Assembly (NCBI GenBank): GCA_021229015.1
Contig: CM037788.1
Span: forward strand, 42,331,774-42,395,773
DNA length: 64,000 nt
Direction of reading: 5' to 3'
From: Solen grandis
Taxonomy: Eukaryota > Mollusca > Bivalvia > Adapedonta > Solenidae
Below, one piece after another: positions 59,111 through 64,000 of this stretch. Within the stretch, counting starts at the first letter, position 1, and each line of letters begins with the position of its first letter. Under the pieces are notes generated by a model. The model did no database searches. It saw only the letters and a program-made list of their open reading frames with translations, and was not told the origin of the DNA. The position numbers and the translations under genes are program-made.

Positions 59111-59327
59111 AGAGTCCCACCTCCCTCCCCGCTTGCTGGCGGTTGTATCCCTCGATGGCTTCATATACAATTGGAGAACGGGGGTTACACTTCCGGTAAC
59201 TAGGGGGTTTAGGGAATGGTTTATTTTGCGGACTCTGTTTTGGAAGCTGTGCACAAATAGACACATACCTGAAGTAATAACAGGTAAGTATTTACTAATT
59301 AAAATTAATTTTACTTCAAAAATTTCA
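59111..59327 (+). repeat. right inverted terminal repeat and extension
   Basis: 59167-59286 is the 120-bp repeat identical (inverted) to the left one. The right end then continues for 41 bases (AGTATTTACTAATTAAAATT ... AATTTCA) not present at the left end but complementary to 59057-59110. Between the internal region and the repeat, 59111-59166 continues left-end similarity weakly (CTCGATGGCTTCATATAC against the complement of 53349-53368). Confidence 0.9.
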
Positions 59328-59330
59328 TTT

Positions 59331-60140
59331 TTATAAGCTCACCTGAGCAAAGCTCAGGGTGAGTTATTGTGAGCGTCCGTCGTCCGTCGTGCGGCGTCAA
59401 CAATTTTTAGTGTTTACACTCTATCACCTTTATTTCTTGAGCAATCATCTTCAAACTTTAAGACAATGTTTATGACCATAATGTCTCGATTGAGTTCGAT
59501 TATGGCTAAGATCCGTCAATTAGGTCAGGAGTTATGCCCCTTTTAATATTCAAAAAATGCCATATTTCTCGTTGTTTACACTCTAGCATCTGCATCTTTT
59601 GAGCAATCATCTTCAAACTTTATGGCAATGCTTATGACTATAAGGTCTTGATTGAGTTCGATTATGGTTAAGATCCGTCAATTAGGTCAAGAGTTATGCC
59701 CCTTTTAATATTAAAAAAATGCAAGATTTCACTTTGTTTACACTCTAGCATCTGCATCTTTTGAGCAATCATCTTTAAACTTTTTGGCAATGCTTATGAC
59801 CATAATGTCTTGATTGAGTTCGATTATGGCTAAGATCTGTTGATTAGGTCAGGAGTTATGCCCCTTTTTAAATATAAAAAAAATGCCAGATTTCACTTTG
59901 ATTACACTCTAGCATCTTCATTTTTTTAGCAATCTTTTTCAAACTTTAAGACAATGTTTATGCCCATAATTTCGCAATCGGGTTCAATTATAACTGATAT
60001 TGACAAGTCAATTTAGGAGTTATGCCCTTTTCACCACAAAAAAGCCAGATTTCACTTTTACACTCTAGCATCTTTATTTCTTGAGCAATCATCTTTCTCA
60101 AGTGAGCGATCAAGGGCCATCTTGGCCCTCTTGTTTTCAG
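59331..60140 (+). repeat. dispersed repeat with about 130-160-bp internal tandem units
   Basis: It begins with a hairpin (GCTCACCTGAGC, AAGCTCAGGGTGAG) and GCGTCCGTCGTCCGTCGTGC, followed by four to five units with TTTACACTCTAGCATCTGCA, GAGCAATCATCTTCAAACTT, GATTGAGTTCGATTATGGCT and GTCAATTAGGTCAGGAGTTA. It ends AGTGAGCGATCAAGGGCCAT, CTTGGCCCTCTTG. Such elements are common in clam genomes; the class is unsettled. The DIRS element inserted at or just outside its left edge. Confidence 0.75.
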
Positions 60141-60993
60141 TCTATCATACTGAAGTTCATGTCAAATTGAACAGCATTAATTAATCATTTTAAAGATGAA
60201 AATGATATTTTAATGAACTTGAAGATAAAAGCTTTATACATGTACCCAAGAAGTTAAACTTTATTTTGTTGAAAGATGAACCTATACCTTTTTTCTTTAC
60301 TTTGCATTTCTTTTCTTTTTTTGTGCTAATATAGGTATTTTAGGAATTATGTTATCTAAAAATATGAATTTCAAGAGCTTTTTAATGGTGTATACATTTT
60401 GATTTTTGAAGCAGATATTGAAATAATAGGAAAATGAAATTTCTGCTTTTGTATGTAATTTATTTCAAAAAATCCCTTGAATTTGTCATTCAAGATGGCT
60501 GCCAAAAGTAGAGATATTCACAGATGTGGAAACTATGTATATTGATTCAAATATGTTGTATTACAAATACCAAAGAGTAACAAACAAAAGCAAATAGTGA
60601 ATTTGTCCAGAACCCACAGTTTTTGATACAAATATAGATAATCTTATAAATTGGGTTAACCAATCATCAAATACCATTTCTGTTGAAAGTGTTGTATTCA
60701 TAATTTCGTATGTTTGCTTGTGAGGTGTTTTGGGGGATGGATCCCCAACCCCCTAACACCAATTACGGGGAGAATAATTGGGCTACTTTATAGCTGAAAT
60801 TAAAAAAATAAAAAATAATAAGGTTGATCAATAAGATGATGTATATTTTTATAGTCACTCAACAATAAGAATGATTTAGTGTAAATATAGACAATTATAT
60901 TTACAGAAAGTAAAAAAAAAATCACGTTATCATTTTCTGCTAAAAAAATAACCACGCATGCATAGAAAAATTGAGTAATAAGAGTTACACTGA

Positions 60994-61048
<55 letters not shown>

Positions 61049-61357
61049 TTTATTTTAAAAGCATGAGACCAGGTGTTACTTTTGTAGCCGCAACCTTATT
61101 TACGGGAAAACAGCTTACTTTCGTTATCTATATTGGCTTATTTTGGCACTGATTTTATTCATACTCGTCAGAGAGTCAGTAAAAAAAGTTGTGTCAACAA
61201 CTATAAGAATTAATTCATGAATGAAGTTGTATTGTCAATCGGTTTAAACGATATTTTGATACTTAATACATCCTCTGTGAAAGACCTCTGCTTCCCAACA
61301 AAGTCTTCATAACAAGGGAATTAACAATGTATTGCGAATACATTTATATCTTCAACT
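60141..61357. other. non-coding AT-rich sequence with TA microsatellite
   Basis: A (TA)n tract of about 47 bases lies at 60998-61044. No gene or paired repeats recognised. Confidence 0.6.
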
Positions 61358-61500
61358 GTACTCGGAACTCACTTTTTCCTACTCGGAACTCACTTTTTCC
61401 AACTCGAAACTTAGCTTTTCTGATCCGAAACTCACTTTTCCAACTTGAAACTCACTTTTTGCAACTAGAAATACACCGTTTCTAACTCGAAACTCACTAC
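61358..61500. repeat. degenerate short tandem repeat, about 20-bp unit
   Basis: Seven or so units of the type ACTCGGAACTCACTTTTTCC, diverging to AACTCGAAACTTAGC and AACTTGAAACTCAC. Confidence 0.75.
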
Positions 61501-61644
61501 TCACTAAAAATTATGTCTCTGGAAAAAGAGGGGGCATATTTTTTTGCAAATGTTGGTTGGTCAGATTTATCCATTAAATACAAATTATAAAAAAAAAATA
61601 AAAAAATATCCATATTTTCTCTCTAAACCTGATCTGAGTGATAC

Positions 61645-61735
61645 AGATTCTGAGATATAATGACCAACACGCACAGGGACTGAACCCTAGGCATCAGGTC
61701 TACCACTTCACCAAAGAGCTATTATGGTCAGAAGT
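61645..61735 (-). repeat. tRNA-derived segment
   Basis: On the minus strand ATAGCTCTTTGGTGAAGTGG resembles a D-arm/A-box and AGGGTTCAGTCCCTGTGCG a T-arm/B-box; the spacing is near tRNA-like. No clean seven-base acceptor stem could be drawn, so a SINE or tRNA remnant is the likelier reading. Confidence 0.5.
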
Positions 61736-61739
61736 CAGG

Positions 61740-64000
61740 CAGTTGGAAGTGTATCTATATTTCATAGGCCGATCACTTCACACATGCATGTGTAATCAGG
61801 ATATGCATATCACTAGGAGAGAGAGAGAGAGCACACAATTTATAAAAGAGACATCAATTCTAATTTAATACAACAAAGTATACTATTAATGTAAAGTTGA
61901 AACTGTGGGCATGAAAGTATAGGTCATGTAGCAGGGCCAAAATTGTTGTGATATTATGACTAATAAAAAAGGATGAAATAATCCTTTTCATGGAAGAGCC
62001 TTTTCTGACTTGGATGCTTCCAAAACAGTGATCTTTATTTGTCTTTCTTAGATTATCCAATCATATAAGTTGATAGAATTCATGGGATCAATTTGTGGTC
62101 TCCGGCTTGGTAATGGAATTTCTATACAGAAAGCAAGAACCATACCCTTTGTATAGATGCAGTTTCATGCAGTTTCTTACAGAAAAATCCTTCTGTATAT
62201 CCAGCCACTCAAGAGTGAGCCGGAATAAAATTACACTATCCACCAGCTAAAATAGTCCAGCATACTGCCATCAAACAACTTGCGTTGAAATATCAAATGA
62301 TTTTTTCATGAACATAAATTTATATAGCCCGACAGCAAAAAACTAATAGTTGTCCGGTAAAAAAATCGGTCGTCATGGTTTTATTTTCGGAATAATATTT
62401 TCAGTTTCCCAAAAATATAGAATACCAAACAGGGCTATTAATGCCTGACAAACTTTGGATTTATTTGCAAAACTTTTACTAGTGTTATCTGATTCTAACG
62501 TCATTTTATATACATGCTGTTGCAATCAGTTATTTTCATTCGAGCGCCGTGAAGTTGCGTAAGATGCAAACAGGTGCTCGTTTCATAAACGGTGCCAATA
62601 TTAAAATAAAAGATGTTAAGTTGAGATTTGTCTTTTAAACTGTTACGCAAATTATACGCTGATGGCTGATATTAATTCTTAATGTAAAATAAAGCAGGCG
62701 TGTTTGCAAAATCGACTGATTTCTTGTAGTTGTGCTACAGTAGCATTGACAAAATTGAAAAATTATTGTTATTTAAGACACCGGTTTATTTCCCGTGATT
62801 TTGTCAGACTGAAATTTTTCTTCGCCATCATTACGAAAACTGCTGGAGAGGAGGAAATATACAATAAAATATTAGGATAAGAGGAGACATCTAACACTGG
62901 CAATCTTGCCATTATTACATTATTGATTGCTATTTTTCGTAAAAGATAAACAACATAGTTATAGACATATATAATTTATTTTTTTTTCCTTTGTAAATTT
63001 AAAATTATTATCAAAATACTATTGGTGAGAATAATCATGATATTCTTGAAATGATGCTTTTATTCTTAAAAGTTATCTACTACAATCTTTTAGAAATAAT
63101 GAGAATTTGCATCTGAATATATTATACATATATATTTAAATGAGTCATAATATTTCATAAGATAAAATCAGATATATGGACGAAATGCAGAACTGCTCTC
63201 AGTTTTAATATAATTTTGTATTGAATATCATTTATTGGTCCCAAAAGTTGTCAGATATTTGATAAATGCCTCTGTTTACTCCTGGAATAACATCAGAAGC
63301 TCTATTGTTTTCATAAATTGACTTAAAATGCACCAGAATGCTCTCATAAATCTCATACAAGTTAAATCAGGGAAATATAAGGCAACATTTTGAATACTAT
63401 TGATTTAATCATTTTTATACGCACGTCGAAGACAGGACGTATTATGGATTCACCTGCGGCAGCTGGGCGGGTGGGCAGTGTTCACTGATGTTGTCCGTTC
63501 TCTAACTCACACAAACATGAACTGATCTATACCAAAAATGTTCACAATGTATATGAGAACAATGTCTTGTTTCCTTTCAATAACCAGCCAGATTATCCTA
63601 GACGCTCTTGAGTTATATAATTTGGATTTAATCTGAAGTGTTGATCATAATAACCTATGGAAACAGCATAAAACCAATAGCTTGCATGCAGGTCAGGTGT
63701 TATGTTGATTGCTATTCATTAAAGTGGTATTGAGTGACGTCACCACATCATCAGGACCAAAGAACTGGTACCTGGCCAAAGCAAGAATTCATAAAGTGAG
63801 CAAATTACCAAATTACATGTTTTCAAATGTCTGATTGTCAATTGTTGTTTTGTAAGATGTATGCATGTTGTAAATCACACTGCCGAAATGTAAACTCATG
63901 CACGACTACAGGATTGCAATTGTTAGGAGTTACAATAAATGCATTTGTAAGTTTGCAGACACTGTTCCTAAAACTGAATTTTGTTAATTTTTTCTACATT
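61740..64000. other. non-coding sequence with a repeat edge near 63418
   Basis: No gene recognised. TACGCACGTCGAAGACAGGA and CGTATTATGGATTCACCTGC at about 63419-63465 look like the sharp edge of a dispersed element, but its other end is not identified. GAAACAGCATAAAACCAATA near 63659 recalls the hairpin MITE family. Confidence 0.4.

Larger units (their letters stand above)
53211..59327 (+). mobile_element. complete DIRS-type tyrosine-recombinase retrotransposon
   Basis: All structural parts of a DIRS element are present in order: left inverted terminal repeat, gag-like ORF, RT/RNase H with methyltransferase-like tail, tyrosine recombinase in an overlapping frame, internal complementary region, right inverted terminal repeat. 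There is no LTR, integrase DDE domain or poly-A tail. In this class a circular DNA intermediate is thought to be integrated by the recombinase without target duplication. The body is clearly more GC-rich than its flanks. Ends were set by comparing terminal sequences with the internal complementary region: left begins TTTTAATAGC after GCG, right ends AATTTCA before a T run. Gag carries two apparent frameshifts; RT and recombinase appear intact. Confidence 0.93.

Noticed and set aside
53211..59327. LTR retrotransposon or retrovirus-like element
   Set aside because: No direct LTRs, protease or DDE integrase; inverted repeats, internal complementary region and tyrosine recombinase identify DIRS.

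Overview
The window is a repeat-rich, AT-rich stretch of animal genome, most likely from a bivalve mollusc. This is an inference from the repeat content: two families of tRNA-derived SINEs, many minisatellites, small fold-back and MITE-type elements, and repeats of a kind familiar from clam genomes, such as those ending in GGGCCATCTTGGCCCTCTTG. I see no intact host protein-coding gene, no rRNA and no convincing functional tRNA. Most open frames are by-products of tandem arrays whose period is a multiple of three. One assembly gap of 100 N lies at 38101-38200.

The one large coding locus is a structurally complete DIRS-type tyrosine-recombinase retrotransposon at about 53211-59327. It has 120-bp inverted terminal repeats that are identical by eye. 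It also has a gag-like ORF broken by two apparent frameshifts, and a reverse transcriptase/RNase H frame with a Dam-methyltransferase-like tail. A tyrosine recombinase lies in a long overlapping frame. A 97-bp internal complementary region is the exact reverse complement of the two element ends joined together, the hallmark of the DIRS circular-intermediate replication model. The element is visibly richer in G+C than its flanks.

Layout: 1-9.5 kb holds a SINE pair (1.2-1.75 kb), minisatellites of 54, 59, 32 and 27 bp, a small MITE and hairpins. 9.5-21 kb holds SINE pieces, a 44-bp Cys-rich-looking array (14.8-16.0 kb) and a 23-bp array. 21-25 kb holds a fold-back element, a full SINE with a tRNA head, a 454-bp duplication, a 58-bp array and a MITE. 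25-42 kb holds tRNA-like fragments, AT-rich, 36-bp, 169-bp and 60-bp arrays, and the gap. 42-48.5 kb is a cluster of five non-autonomous DNA transposons: two hAT-like with 8-bp target duplications, one pogo/Tigger-like with TA duplication, and two others. 50.2-51.25 kb is a 5'-truncated hAT-transposase-like reading frame on the minus strand with one in-frame stop. 52.7-60.1 kb is a SINE, then the DIRS element, then a degenerate tandem repeat family. 60-64 kb is non-coding with a TA microsatellite.

The elements do not form a pathway. The DIRS gag, RT-RNase H, methyltransferase-like and recombinase domains would act together in its own replication and integration. The MITEs depend on transposases encoded elsewhere.
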